Below, piece by piece: positions 47,291-59,500 of a DNA stretch of 64,000 nt. The notes under the pieces are model-generated. The model was given only the letters and a program-made list of their open reading frames with translations, searched no databases and was not told the DNA's origin. Made by a program: the position numbers and the translations under genes. How positions within the stretch are numbered: position 1 is the stretch's first letter; the number at the start of each line of letters is the position of its first letter. Origin of the DNA: Lepidodermella squamata (taxonomy: Eukaryota; Gastrotricha); contig JBLDXI010000064.1 of the NCBI GenBank assembly GCA_047495785.1, forward strand, positions 124,001 to 188,000. Direction: 5' to 3'.

Positions 47291-47881
47291 GGAAACTTGG
47301 TTCAAAACTCACAGATCATTTTTCTGCATTGCGATCACTAACTAATATGCCAGATATTCATAAAGAATGCTATTTGTATTTTATACCACACTTTTTTCAT
47401 CATTTTTAAGAATAGCCGGCATCTTAGTTAGTGAACTGCTAAAACAGGTTGGCTAATCATGTTAGATTACTGTTAGCGTTACAAGATCTGATATCTGACA
47501 ACTGTCGCTATTACTTACATTTCAACTTTACTACGCTTTGTTTAAAACGCTTTTTAGTAAATGAGCTTCATTTGTCACATCCGACTTTTTTTACTTGAGA
47601 CGACATAGCAATATTTTCTAGTAATGGTTAAAATAGCTAGGGTTTAGCTATTTCGAACGCCTAAGCATTTTATGTGAATTTGGAAACCGGATACCCATCC
47701 GGGCTTTATTTTATATTTATTCTATGAGATTACGATTGAAAAAAACCTTTCATATTAGGTCGAATTTTATTTATAACTTCAACTCACGAATCAAATTAAC
47801 TCATCAATGCATTTCACCGCACGGCTCTTCCACTTCTGTCACATTATCTCATGAATCATTTTGAAAAGCTCGGAATTGTCA

Positions 47882-50247
47882 CTAAAATGACTCGCATAAA
47901 GCGTATTGAAATGCAGCACCACAATATGCTATTACATAGCGAGAGCTGCCAGACATTGGCGTTATAAAGACGCAGCCATCAATTACTTGGCCTGTCCATT
48001 GATTAACGACAAATGCGAAATTGGAGCCATCATCCCACTTGAATACGCCATTCGACCGAGTCAAGGCGATCCAGGCCGGCGCATCAAGCTGAGGCGAATT
48101 TGATACTATCTGCGCTGCCGCCAGTTCCGTATCTGACCTGATCGTGGCCAAGCTCCCACCCTGATTGGCGCATGCCGCTGCTGCTGTACTTTTAGAGGTC
48201 GGTTGAGTGAAATGCACCGAGAAGTAAGTCTTGACCACAGACGTACAGCTGGGTTTGTCCGGATAGGTGGCATTAGCTGGAATTCGAAGCTGGCTAGCCG
48301 CATCGCAGCCAGTTGTACTCGCTACACATCGAACTGTGCCGTCGCTGTTGTCAACGCAACGGAAATAGGCCGACTGCAAACAAAAACAGCAAGATAAAAA
48401 TAAAACCGAAATTACGTATCAAGATTCAAATTAACAATAGAGAATAGAGCAAACCCTCTTTTTCTTGAGACGCGATTTCGATGTTCCAGTGCTTAAAACC
48501 CTCTTTGACCGGCAATAACACCGGTGTTATGTTTGCAAAGAAAATTGCAGCTAGATGAATTCAAGGCCAAAATTGATGCTGTTTCACGGACATGATGCTT
48601 ATCAGCAACAATAAACAAATCAGGAAACAAGACAAATTTGCCTGCAAAAGTTTCGAGGAGAAAATCTTGTTTCTTGTTTTTCAAAATTTTGCTACGGGAA
48701 GGTTCAATTCGGGAAATTTGATCAAAATGACTCATTTACTAGATTCGTGATTTGATGGCAAAAAAGTCTGGATTGTTGAGAACATGGTCTTCAAAGTTGC
48801 TAAGAATTTGAAACTCAAAATGTAGCGGCACATACCATAGTTTTAAAGGTTTGAATGTGAACTCACCACTGGGGTTATGTCCGTGATACATTTTCCGTGG
48901 TTCAACTGGAAGTTGCCCAAGTCTGAGAACAGCTTAACCTGTTGAGGAAAAACAGTTGATACCGGAAAATTAGAGCTTTTGGCTGAGCGTTACCTGAGTT
49001 TGATCTTGGGGACAAATGGCGTAGCACGATGTTCGATTAGATGAATCCTTGCACGAAACGGCATTCTGTTGAAAAGAGATTAACTGCATCAATTGCTAAA
49101 GCAGAAAGGAAAACTTACTCCGAGCAAGCAAGCTGCACGGTTGATGTAGACCTTGGTCGAGTATTGCTGAGTTTCGTTGCTAGCGAAGCAGCCCGAGCTT
49201 TGCGGTCGGCAGTCGTCGAACTTTTTGGTCGTAGCATCAAAGCAACGAATGTGTGGCTTTTCGCTGACTGGAACTGCGACTGAGATGAGAAACGGAAAAT
49301 TCAGTATTTTTTCGCCGAAGTTTGTACCAAATTTTTTACTGGGAAAATAATTCGAAATTCGGTTTTTAGTTATTGACAAAAATCGAGGCAAAAAGTACAA
49401 TACAAAGTTATTGACAAAAAGTAAATCACGAACCTGACCCATTGATACATGACGCAAGAGTGGAATACAGAGTCGATCCAGTGGCCTAGAAAAAACAAGA
49501 ATCAGCGTCAAACAGGAACACATCAAATCGCTAACCCAGTTGTTGGGGCAAGAATACGGGTCCGGTACACAAGTCATGATGACGTTGCTCGAGGTGCAGC
49601 GCCTGAATTTTGAAGTCTGGAATGATAAATGATAGAAACATAAAGCATAATACGAAATGGCCAAGTTTCTTGAATTTCTCACCTCGAATGCTGCTTTCTG
49701 TTTCTCGCATTCGTTGAGGTTGAATTTCAAACTCAACGTCGGCCTCTGATCGTCGAACCAGAACGTCTGAGGCATAAATTATGACAATATACTCAATTCC
49801 AATTAATTGGTTGACGGGGCTCACATTCATATCACCAGGATTGTTGCAACCAACGTTACCGGGTACGCAAAACGGGGTAAGGGCGGCGTATTTGTAGCAC
49901 ATTCGGGCATTCTATAGTAGAGTAAAAACGGAGCAAAATTAAAAATAGATTTAGCAGAAAAGTTAACAGACCCCGGTGTTGCAACTGCCGGTTGTTCGTA
50001 AGCTTGAGCCGATCTATCGATAGAGAAATATTTTTATTAATCAGCTCGTCGAAGAAATTTGATTGAGAAGAAGAACCTGATAATCGGCGAGTGGATCACA
50101 GCCATCGGCGGCTGGTACGCAGTTGGTGAATCGGTTGCTGAACTGCGAGAAGCAACGAACCCAGTTCAACGGCTGCGCGCCCCAAGCCACGTCGCTTGAC
50201 GCCAGAATTACGACGGCTAGTAACAGAGCACAGTGATTTAAAGCCAT
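47882..50247 (-). CDS. Lectin-family gene M5, secreted cysteine-module protein with type-I CTLD
   Basis: Ten exons: 50247-50077, 50013-49972, 49911-49825, 49766-49683, 49616-49536, 49485-49434, 49279-49119, 49065-48994, 48938-48867, 48373-47882. Phases agree, 1314 nt, 437 aa. The signal peptide core is CALLLAVVILASSDVAWG. Cysteine modules start WVRCFSQFSNRFTNC (exon 1), RCTSSNVIMTC (exon 5), RCFDATTKKFDDC (exon 7) and RCVDNSDGTVRC (exon 10). The CTLD has AWIALTRSNG, FKWDDGSNF and ends LCESF. The calcium-site motifs EPN/QPD and WND are not visible. This is the most compact member, free of mobile DNA, and a good reference for the family. Confidence 0.85.
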
Positions 50248-51789
50248 AGCTCATCGGATAAACGTTGACAGAGAATGAGGAAATAAATCACTTTAGAAAT
50301 TTGTGACAATTTTAAACGAATGAATTTGGAATGACGGCGCGGTTCATCGCGCGTGCTGTTTCTTTTTTGTGTGGCGCCAATCGTTGTTGTGTTTCGATTA
50401 ACCAGGCTCATCCTCAAGTTATTGTAGTCACGCATTAAAAAGTGCTGAAATGCTATTCTGAGCTGCCCTGGTTCACTGTTTTGGCGACGACCTACTTCTT
50501 CGTAGCTGGTCGCGTGTCATTTGGTTCACTGTCGAGTCCAATTCGGCGTTCTACATACGGTGGTCAAGAAATAATATCTATTTTAATCTTAGAATGAACT
50601 TTAACCAGACAGCATCCGTAAACAATTTTCAAATTTTGTAAAAAAAAATGACGGCGAGTAGCTCGAGTTTTTGGAATTTAGAATGGTTCAAAAATAAGTC
50701 TTTCTACAATACTTCCGCGCCCATGTTCAGTCATTTTAGGGACAAAGTATAAAAACACTCGAACCTGAAAAATTGAAGTTAATTATTGCTATTCATATTT
50801 TTTCGAAAAATATGATGGTACAAAATTCGAGGAAACAGAAGGGCACCCAGGCTACTAACACTGAACCGTAGCGCAAAATTTCAGATGCGGTTAACACTTT
50901 TTTATTTTATATTTTCAGCGCGTACCTAGTCGAGTTCTATCAGTTACAAGCGAGGCTCTGGAGAGAGGCACTGGTTTAGGCTGGTTTAGTAAGTTCTGTA
51001 CGTAAAGCTAGATTCAAGATAGAGGTCAGCCATGAGCACAGATGTTATGATGAATCAGCATGGAGTGGTTGGAAAAGGTAAACAAATCAGGTGGATTTCG
51101 ATCGCTCCTTTTTCTTTAAAACGATTGGTCACAATCAGTAATAGCCGGCAGTTTCGAAAATAAAATAAAATTGATGAATGAATGGTAAATTTCAGCCTAA
51201 ACCGGTGCCTCTCGCCAGAGCCTCGCTTGTGACTGATAAAACTCGACTGCGCGCTGAAGAATTAAAATAAAGCAGTATTAATGTTAACCGCATCTGAAAT
51301 TTTGTGCTCTGAACCAGAATCCTAACTTAGCTTGTGACTTGATAAACATTTGATAATAAATTAGTTATGCGTTCGCTCTAGTTACTTATTTCTCTATGAT
51401 ATTTAAGGCCATGAACGGCAGATCATCAATGTTCGATTCATTCTCAACAAAGCAGTATACAATAGTGCCTGGCCTAGTCTTGATGATTCCCAGCAAACTA
51501 TTCTGAATATTCATGAGCAAAAACGTGAAGACGTCTTTTTGTCAGCCGGCATGCTCTTCGAGTTCGGCGTCTTATCTACGTCACACACAGAGAAAATTAC
51601 CCGCCCAGACGACTCATTTATTGAGCCGATAGTTTTATTTCAAAAATGAAAACTACTTTGATCGGAAACAATAACGCGTAGAATTTTACAATGCTCTTTA
51701 TTATTTACATACGATGCAACGTTTCGACGCAGAATATTAGCGTCACCATCATGCATCTAGGAACTAACAATTGAAATGTTCCTATATCG
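50248..51789. other. 5' flank of M5; no gene seen
   Basis: The M5 upstream block lies at 50317-50342 (complement of CGCCGTCATTCCAAATTCATTCG, listed here in parts: CGCCGTCATTC and TTCATTCG). Further out, two short inverted stretches near 50930-50985 and 51200-51250 ('actcgactgcgcgctgaag' against 'cttcagcgcg'-like sequence, with 'ggctctggagagaggcac') suggest another small TIR element. No gene is supported. Confidence 0.4.
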
Positions 51790-51988
51790 ACAGTTGGGCT
51801 CCGTCTTCCGTACAACAGGCGTCTGCCGTCTGCAATGCTGGGGTCTCTTCCTCGTACATGTTTGTAAAATTCATGTTTATTTTGGTCTTTTTCATCAATA
51901 GAATGCCAGGATGTGTTACAAACGCGCGGCTCTTACCCCGTTTTGCGTACCCGGAAACGTTGGCTGCAACAATCCTGGTGACATGAAT
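51790..51988 (+). pseudogene. Relics of lectin exons 2 and 3
   Basis: An exon-2-like stretch near 51794-51842 ends CTGCAATGCTGGG/GTCTC. Exon 3 at 51902-51988 still reads NARMCYKRAALTPFCVPG and CNNPGDMN in frame, but its donor is GC instead of GT. No exon 4 follows. Confidence 0.65.
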
Positions 51989-52040
51989 GCAAGCCTCGTT
52001 TCGTTAACCAATAAATTACAATCCCGCATCGAACTAAAAG

Positions 52041-52110
52041 TGAACCGATTCACTAACTGCATCCCAGCTGCCGATGGCTGTAATACACTCACCGAATACC
52101 AGGTTTACCA
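52041..52110 (+). pseudogene. Relic of lectin exon 1 (3' half)
   Basis: The frame reads VNRFTNCIPAADGCNTLTEY and Q followed by a GT donor, as in exon 1, but the signal-peptide half is missing. It lies after the exon 3 relic, out of gene order. Confidence 0.65.
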
Positions 52111-52659
52111 CGATTTAAGCGACGCTTAGGCCAGACACTTGAGTTCGTTGCTGCTTCACCAAGTAAATACAACAGCGGTTCGCAACTGTTGTTTTCCTTG
52201 CAACCGTGCACTTGCAAGTGTCCTTGCAAGCGCATTTCGAAAAATCGGATTCATGAACGCATGGCCATTTCACCACTTTGATAGGCATTTCATAAGCTGC
52301 AGGCTGGACACATTTGCTCGGGCATTTATTGGCGACCATATGAAACTTGAGCATTTTTTGCGTCATTTTAGCGTGATAATACTCTTTACGAGCTAAAAAT
52401 AGCTACATAAAAGCTAAATTGCATGCAAAATGCTGTTTCTAAAAGGGTATCATCACGCGAACATGACAATTTCGCAAAATTCCAAAAAAGTCTGATTTGC
52501 TCAAGTTTTATATCATTAGATACAGCAAAAATCAAACAAGATCATATAATTTGTTCTGAATTTTTTGGCGTAAAATAAAAAGTTTTACCGGCCTAAAAGA
52601 CTAAAAATGGCGATTTCTCGTGAAAGTGGCCAACTAAGGGACAATTTAAAAAAAGTTGG

Positions 52660-52950
52660 AAAATAACCATATTGTAAGACGGGACTCATTCGATAGAGTA
52701 GCGCTCGGCGCTCTTAGTATTCCGGAATATTTTTCTGAAATTTGTGGGAAATGAAAGATTTTCTCTGGGAATTTTAGAAAATAATAAAAAAAACAGAAAA
52801 CTTCCAATGGGCGGATAGGGCGATGAGTGAATAAAAATGAAAGCCACGTGAAAGCCAAAATGAAAGATCGTTACCTTCCGATATTTATTCGGTTTTGTAT
52901 GCTGAAAAAGGGTGAATTGTTTCCTGGTGTGCTGTGCAGCCTATGGTGAA
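52660..52950. mobile_element. Truncated right end of the MULE, upstream of gene B
   Basis: 'ctgaaatttgtgggaaatga', 'gggcggatagggcgatgag' and 'gctgtgcagcctatgg' match the right 300 nt of the MULE at 22068-24015. The position relative to gene B equals that of the full MULE relative to gene A. The transposase part is missing here. Confidence 0.75.
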
Positions 52951-52951
52951 G

Positions 52952-53223
52952 AAAAAATGACCAGAGTAAGCACTCAAGCTAAAATATTGATATCCAATAT
53001 TATTGAAGTGCGTTCTCAAAAATTTTCTACCAAATTTTGCATGCTTATAGACCGCGAGCTACTCTTTCACGTGGTATAAGATTTGAGGTGGGCAGTTGGT
53101 GCTCAATCTACAGGCATGCAAAATTTGGTAGAAAACGGAGATATCCGTTTTGAGAAAGTCAACTTTGAATTAAAATGAAGATTTAGAAATTTTAGCTTGA
53201 GTGCTTACTCTGGTCATTTTTTT
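52952..53223. mobile_element. MITE with 33-bp TIRs, inserted beside the MULE end
   Basis: Both ends read inward AAAAAATGACCAGAGTAAGC, then ACTCAAGCTAAAAT. The MITE interrupts sequence that is continuous downstream of the MULE in front of gene A, so it arrived after the A/B duplication. No coding content. Confidence 0.7.
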
Positions 53224-53329
53224 CTCTATGGGTGTAGGATCGATTAAAACCATGAATTTTTTATATTATTTCATTTTCATTAATAGTTTGTGCCCGATTG
53301 CGTCAATTTTTTGTTTATTGTTTTCTTCA

Positions 53330-53570
53330 CAAATCATAATACAATCAAAAATGCTTTAAAACTGTACTAAACCAGGAGAAAAACGGACTTGAACTCTTCC
53401 AGACGCGTCGAAGGAGAAACAGACACGCGACACGTTCCATCGCATCACATGGAGTTTCGCCATAAAAAATATCAAAAACAACAACGCAACGTCATTCACG
53501 ATTGATTCGATACAATTTTTACAAAATTCATATCGTGAATTTTTAATTTATTTTTTCCAAGGCTCATTCG
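53330..53570 (+). promoter_or_regulatory. Promoter region of lectin gene B
   Basis: Matches the upstream regions of A and M4: GGACTTGAACTCTTC, GACACGTTCCATCGCA, CCATAAAAAATATC and, near 53484-53509, GTCATTCACGATTGATTCG. The CACGTG box is changed to CACGCG. Confidence 0.5.
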
Positions 53571-56500
53571 ATGGTTTCGTATCACTTGGCTCTGCTGCTA
53601 ACCCTATTGCTGGCGTCAAGTGACCCGGTTTCGAGTAAAGAATTGAACTGGGTCCGCTGCTTCTCACAGGTCAGCAACCGATTCACCAACTGCGGACCAG
53701 CCGCCGATGGCTGTAATCCACTCACCGAATACCAGGTTTGCAAGGATTTACTTTTATGCAGTAACCTGATGATTGTTGAATTTTTCACCAACTAGTGGGG
53801 CGGCATTTTTCGAACAACTGGCGTCTGCAACACTGGGGTTAGTTCTATTCTTCTGTTTATTCTTGTTAATTAATTCCTCTGTTTTGCCGATAGAATGCCC
53901 GAATGTGTTACAAATACGAGGCTCTTACTCCGTTTTGTGTACCTGGTAACATTGGCTGTAACAACCCGGGTGATATGAATGTAAGTCTCGTTTCATTTTC
54001 TGAAGTCTCAAAAATGAAAATAGTCTCTAGATATTTCTCTGCTTTTCTCACATCTGTCTTCAAAGGGGCAATGAAAAGACGAAAATTGAACATAATTCTT
54101 TTGATCCCTAGCAAATTTCAAGATGAGGTTCCGAGAATTCTGAATAATGACCAGCATTAAATTCTGATCTGTAAATTGGTTGTAATTCGTTGAACCAACC
54201 ATAGATAAATAAGTGAGAAAAGACAGGAAAGTCATGCATGAGCATTGTACCGAAATGGTTGAACGCTCGTCCATTTTCGTTTTATCAAAATGTTGGCACT
54301 TTTTCAAGCCTCACTTCTCACTCGTATTGCATAGCCCACCTGGCATACGCTGCGCAAGGCTTCAGTCTTAATGGTCGGGCATCTTACCCAGATTCCGTAC
54401 TTTTTCGAATTTTATTCATAGCGTCGAAATTTGCTGCTCAGCCGCATGGAAGCGTTGTTGAAAAAATCTAAAAAATTGTTTAACTTTGGAATTTTTTAGC
54501 CAAAATGGTAAGTCGTATTTTGGCGTTTCCTTTTGGCTATAGGTACATCTACCTATGCCTATAATACCAGCCAAAAGAGCAACTTTGGCTTATGCAAGTG
54601 AGACGAGCGATAGAGTGGAATTGGAAGTGTGTTTGAGCCAAGTCTGAAACTTTTACAGGATGTAGACGAAGGTGTGATAGCATCATGGGCCGTCGTGCGG
54701 CGGAAAATTCGACTTACCATTTTGGCCAAAAAATTCTTAAGTTGGTAAATTTGTTTATAGAAATTTTTTATAGACAATCCCGCGCGGCTGAGCAACAAAT
54801 TTCGACGCTATGAATAAAATTCAAAAAAGTACGGTATCTGGGCAAGATGCCCTTGAATATAGACTGAGGTCTCGTGCAGCGTTCGCCAGGTGGGCTGTGC
54901 AATACGAGTGAGAAGTGAGGCTTGAAAAAGTGCCAAAATTTTGATTAAACGAAAATGGACGAGCGTTCAACCATTGGTCACAGCTGACGCCGAATTTCGG
55001 AACAATGCTCATGCATGAGTTTCCTATCTTTTCTCACTTATTTATCTATGGAACCAACAAAATCTCATTCTTTTTTCTATTTTATTTTTTTATTGTTTTA
55101 ATATTTGCCGCAGACGTTCTGGTTCAACGATCAGAATGCGACGTTGAGCTTGAAATACAACCTCAACGAATGTGAGAAACAGAAAGCTGCATTCGGGGTA
55201 AGAATTCGGGAAACTTGGTCATTACGCATTGTTCTTTATAATATTGTATCATTCCAGACTTTGAAATTCCGGCGCTGTACGTCGAACAACGTAATCAAGA
55301 CGTGTGTGCCAGATCCTTATTCCTGCCCCGACAACTGGGTGCGTCCTTTCCGCAATCATGGGCGCGGTAGTTGTTGATTCTCGGTTTCGTTTCGTCTACA
55401 GGTTACTGGATCACTTTTGTATCCCGATCTCGCGTCTTGCATCAGTGGAACAGGTTTGTGAAATTGATTTATTTTATCGGAGTTAAGTGACATGAGATAA
55501 TATAAATATAATTTAAAAAAATATTTTTTTTACTGTGAGAGAGGAAACCATGGCTTATAGGGGGTTATTCGAGGGAGTTATTATTGGAGATAATATTATT
55601 CGAAGAAAATCGGTATTACAAAAGTTTGAAATATTAGCCAGTGAGATTTCCTGATTACCAATGAAGGCAGTGCACCGGAAAGGATCATCTAGTTAGGGCT
55701 ATTGTGTGCTCATACTTTTTCAAATCAAAAGCGGAATTTCCAGTTATTTCTCCTAGACTGTACTTCCTCATTCGTCATTACGCTAGGTTCCTTAAAGTAC
55801 GATCGAATGAGTCAGCAATCTGGTTGCTTTGGCGCGTCGCTATCGATATGCATAGTTATTTTGAAAAGCACAGACATTTCTTTTTCGTCAAAAGTCGAGA
55901 TTTAAAATGTAAGCAATATTTAAATTATTTTTGACTGGGAATTAGGATGTCTCAAACAGTGAATTTTATTTATTTAATTTACCGCTTGAATCAGGGACCT
56001 TCTTTAATCGATCATCGTCAATTATTGTCCCATTTCTCATGTTTCGTGTTCTATTTCAATTGTCTTTTTCCCTAAAATAACACGATTGTTTATCGCCAAG
56101 TAGTTCTGTCGGTTTATATTATTCGCTAAAAATCGGTTTTATTTCGGCGCCCTTAATAACCTCGGTACCGGGCTAACCGGGCTTAGAAAAAATATAAGCC
56201 TTCACAGGCTTACCAGTTCTAAACACGTGATTTTTTACGCAAACCCGGATAACGGGAGCTTCGAAGCCCCTGCGTCCTGGTACGTCTCATGGATTAAGGC
56301 GCTTTGTTTTCGTCTTCTTCAGTCACGGTCCCTGTGCATACAAGTCCGGGTTTTGCAGAGTGACCTAGATGATTCATGTGCAATTATTATTGCTATATAT
56401 CATGTGTGTAGTAGTCTTATGTTTAGCTATGCGCGCTGGTGGTGCGGTGGTGAGGTCGTGCAGTCGTTCACTTGTTATTTTTATCAGTCGTAAAGCCATT

Positions 56501-59500
56501 CGTTTTTCGAGCTATTTGCGAAATTCATCTGAATAAAATGAGTGAAACTGCGAAATCGCGATCACGCAATCGGCGAAAAAGGCAGCGCAGGAGTGAGCGC
56601 AGAGCTGCTCATCATCAGCAACAACAGCACAATCGCTTTGAAAAACAGGCCGATATTCGATCAATGTTCGCCAAATCGAAAAATAATCAGCAGTCTGAAA
56701 CCGGTTTATCGGAAAATGAAGGCGATGAATCGTTTCTTCATGAGGAATTTGGACAGCAGGAACAAGCAGGCGCGCATCAAGCCGAGCAAATCGAGCCCAT
56801 CGAAATCAGCGATACAACGCTCGACTCTTCGGTTTCTACGGCAAGTTATGGCTCTTGGAACTACATCAGGGCGGTGTCAAAGCGGTTTGACAAAGGTTAG
56901 TATCTGGAAATGCTTGACACTGAGAGTCCTAAATAGTCCGAATTTATATAGTTCATGCCGCGAATTCACGCGTTGAGTGGACCTTTAGCGACCGGAATCG
57001 ATTGCGACATGTGTTCGCCTTCTACACGAAACGCGGTAAATTGGCGACTGCTCCCAAAAGCTTATTAAAATTCTGGATGCGGATTACTCTGTCCGATAAA
57101 AACCTTGATGCTGAACTTGGGAGAAGCCAAAACGCAATCTGCCGGCAAATTTCGAAACTCGATGAGCTCTGCCGAGCCGGGCTTTTTTCTTTCGTCTGGT
57201 CCGCACAAGATAAATATGAATTGCATTTCGATCGAGCTCGAGATGAGTATGTGTACACGAAAAGATGATATTTTGCCGTGTTATCTGATGATGATGAGTT
57301 CAAGAGTAGAGGCTGAATAAAAAACATTCTTTCTACATTTTCGAATTTTACTTTTAAAAATTAAAACTTGAAATGAGAAGTAAAGCTGACAAAATTGAAG
57401 TATCAAATTTTCAGATTGTCTTTCATGTTCTGAATTCTCATGAGCTGAGAAGACAACGGCCAGAAATTAGAAGTTTGACTGCTAACTGTTGCGCGCAGCT
57501 CTTTGATGAGTAGTTCGATGCTTTCAGCGGACAAAGCGGCCAGATTAATATTTCGTTTCAACAGCTCGTATGTGTGGCTCGAAAGGAGATGTGCGTATGA
57601 CGTGACAGGACCAACATGCGTCTTCCAGAGCGATGCATAACGCGGCATGAAGAACTTGCCCTTTCCTTTTTTCCGATTTTCCTTGATATCGTCAAACGCG
57701 GCACATGATGCGATGCAAAGCTTCCGAAGACCGGCTAAAGAAGTAAGAAAGTCGTTTTCTTTGATTCGGGCAGATGACTTCACTTTTCCGAAAACTTTCT
57801 TTCTCTGCCAATTTTTTGGCAAGAAAAACGCATCAGTCAACGAATTTTGGCTCATATGTTCAGTAAATCGCTTGAATGCCTGAAATTTTAAATCCAAAAT
57901 TAAGTTTTATTTTCACTCTACCACAATTCTACCTGAACAACGCCGTAGTGATTCGAATTTTTAATGCTGACTTTGACTTTCCCCTTCAAAGTTCGGCGGA
58001 CGTCAATAGACAGCTTCGAGTTTTTCGGAGTTCGCTTGATCCGTCTTGAAGAAGCCGCTGATGATTTGTATTTCGACCCAATCTTCAAGAATTCGATGAC
58101 TTTTTTTATTGCTTCGCGTTGACTGAACGCTCTCAACTTTCCGAGAACCTAAAGTTATTTTTCGGATGAAATGTCTTTTCGAAGAGTTTTCCGCTTGCTA
58201 TGCTAACCTGGGTAATCAGTGGTTTCGCAATATTGACTTGAAGATGGAAGAAGTCCGGTATTATCAGCAATTTGTCCTCGCTTAGCCGAATCATAGGCCC
58301 GAAATCTTCCGACCACCCCAGCTTCCCAGCCATTTCGGCCGAATATTCATCGAACTTGCGTCTTTTAGCTGGCAAAGTTGGGTTTCGGACGCTCATCTCG
58401 CAAATAACACAACGATTTTCACTCGACTGATGACCACAGCCAAATATTTTTACCAGCGCCGGGTAATCACAGCAGGTCAGCAGTCTGAAACTGTAGCTTT
58501 TTCCGTCGACTGTTATGCCTTGCTCGACCAGTTTTACAAGCTCGTCGACAGGGGGTTGTAAATATTCTCGAAAATTTCTCGCTGACTCGTTATCATTATA
58601 GACAGCCAATTGGTCTTCATTATCGATCCCGGCTTTCCTTTTCCTGCTCGCCACACAGACATAGGCGGTGACAAGGGGGTCAGCGTAATTCGTCCGGCTC
58701 GCCATCCCATCCACCTTAAACAGTTACTTATAAAGTTTCAATTCTACCTCGAATTTTAATTTATTTATACCTGGAGTCGAATGTCGTTAGTGACCGACGG
58801 TTTCAACTCACCTTTACGGGCCCAAGTACTGGCAAGCGAAAATACCGATCGGAAAGCCGCCTTTCCGTCGCTTATCGTGCTTATAGGGTGCAAAACAGCC
58901 AGCTCGTTCCTAACTTTATAGAATAAATCTTTTGACACTGACTCGAAACCAATGGAACGACGCATTGCTAGCAACTTGCTGGCGTTAATTCCGTAACGCA
59001 ATCCCAGAATCACGAGACTAGTGTAAAAAATATTTAATAAAATTCGATAACTTGACAATTTCTATAACCTTTTAGCACGATTGTTTGCGCTTTCCCTAGA
59101 TTTAGCTGGCTTTTCGCTGGGTACTTCGATTTCCACAACCCCAATGTCATCATACTCGATGGTTAATTTGGCCGATTTCATAATGGCCCCATTCATTATC
59201 TGCGAAAATGGCCATGTAGAAGGTAGCGTCTTCAAAGCAAGTGTCTGCGCCAATTCAGCTCGCGCTCTACGAGTACGAACCTGCACATCAGTAATCGAAG
59301 CTGGCATCCGCTCCAAACGGTGCTTTATCGAGTCCAAGTCAACGCTCACCTCAAAACTGTAAGCAGCGGGCATTTTACAAAACGAAAACACACAGTTTAC
59401 CCATTTTATATCATATATATCGTATTCCTGTCGTCGCAACTGCTTTTTGTGTCACATCAGGGGTAATTAGAAGGCGCGACTTGCGTTGTTTTGATTATAA

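Larger units (their letters stand above)
43866..47881. other. Region of duplicated lectin promoters and broken exons between M4 and M5
   Basis: No intact gene is seen. About 43866-44700 and 46020-46880 are two copies of one unit: promoter-like DNA, shared non-coding sequence (for example 'cgattgctccgacttcttgc' against 'tgattgctccgatttcttgc'), then a broken plus-strand exon 1. Between and after them lie relics of exons 5, 7, 8 and 10, listed separately. Confidence 0.55.
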
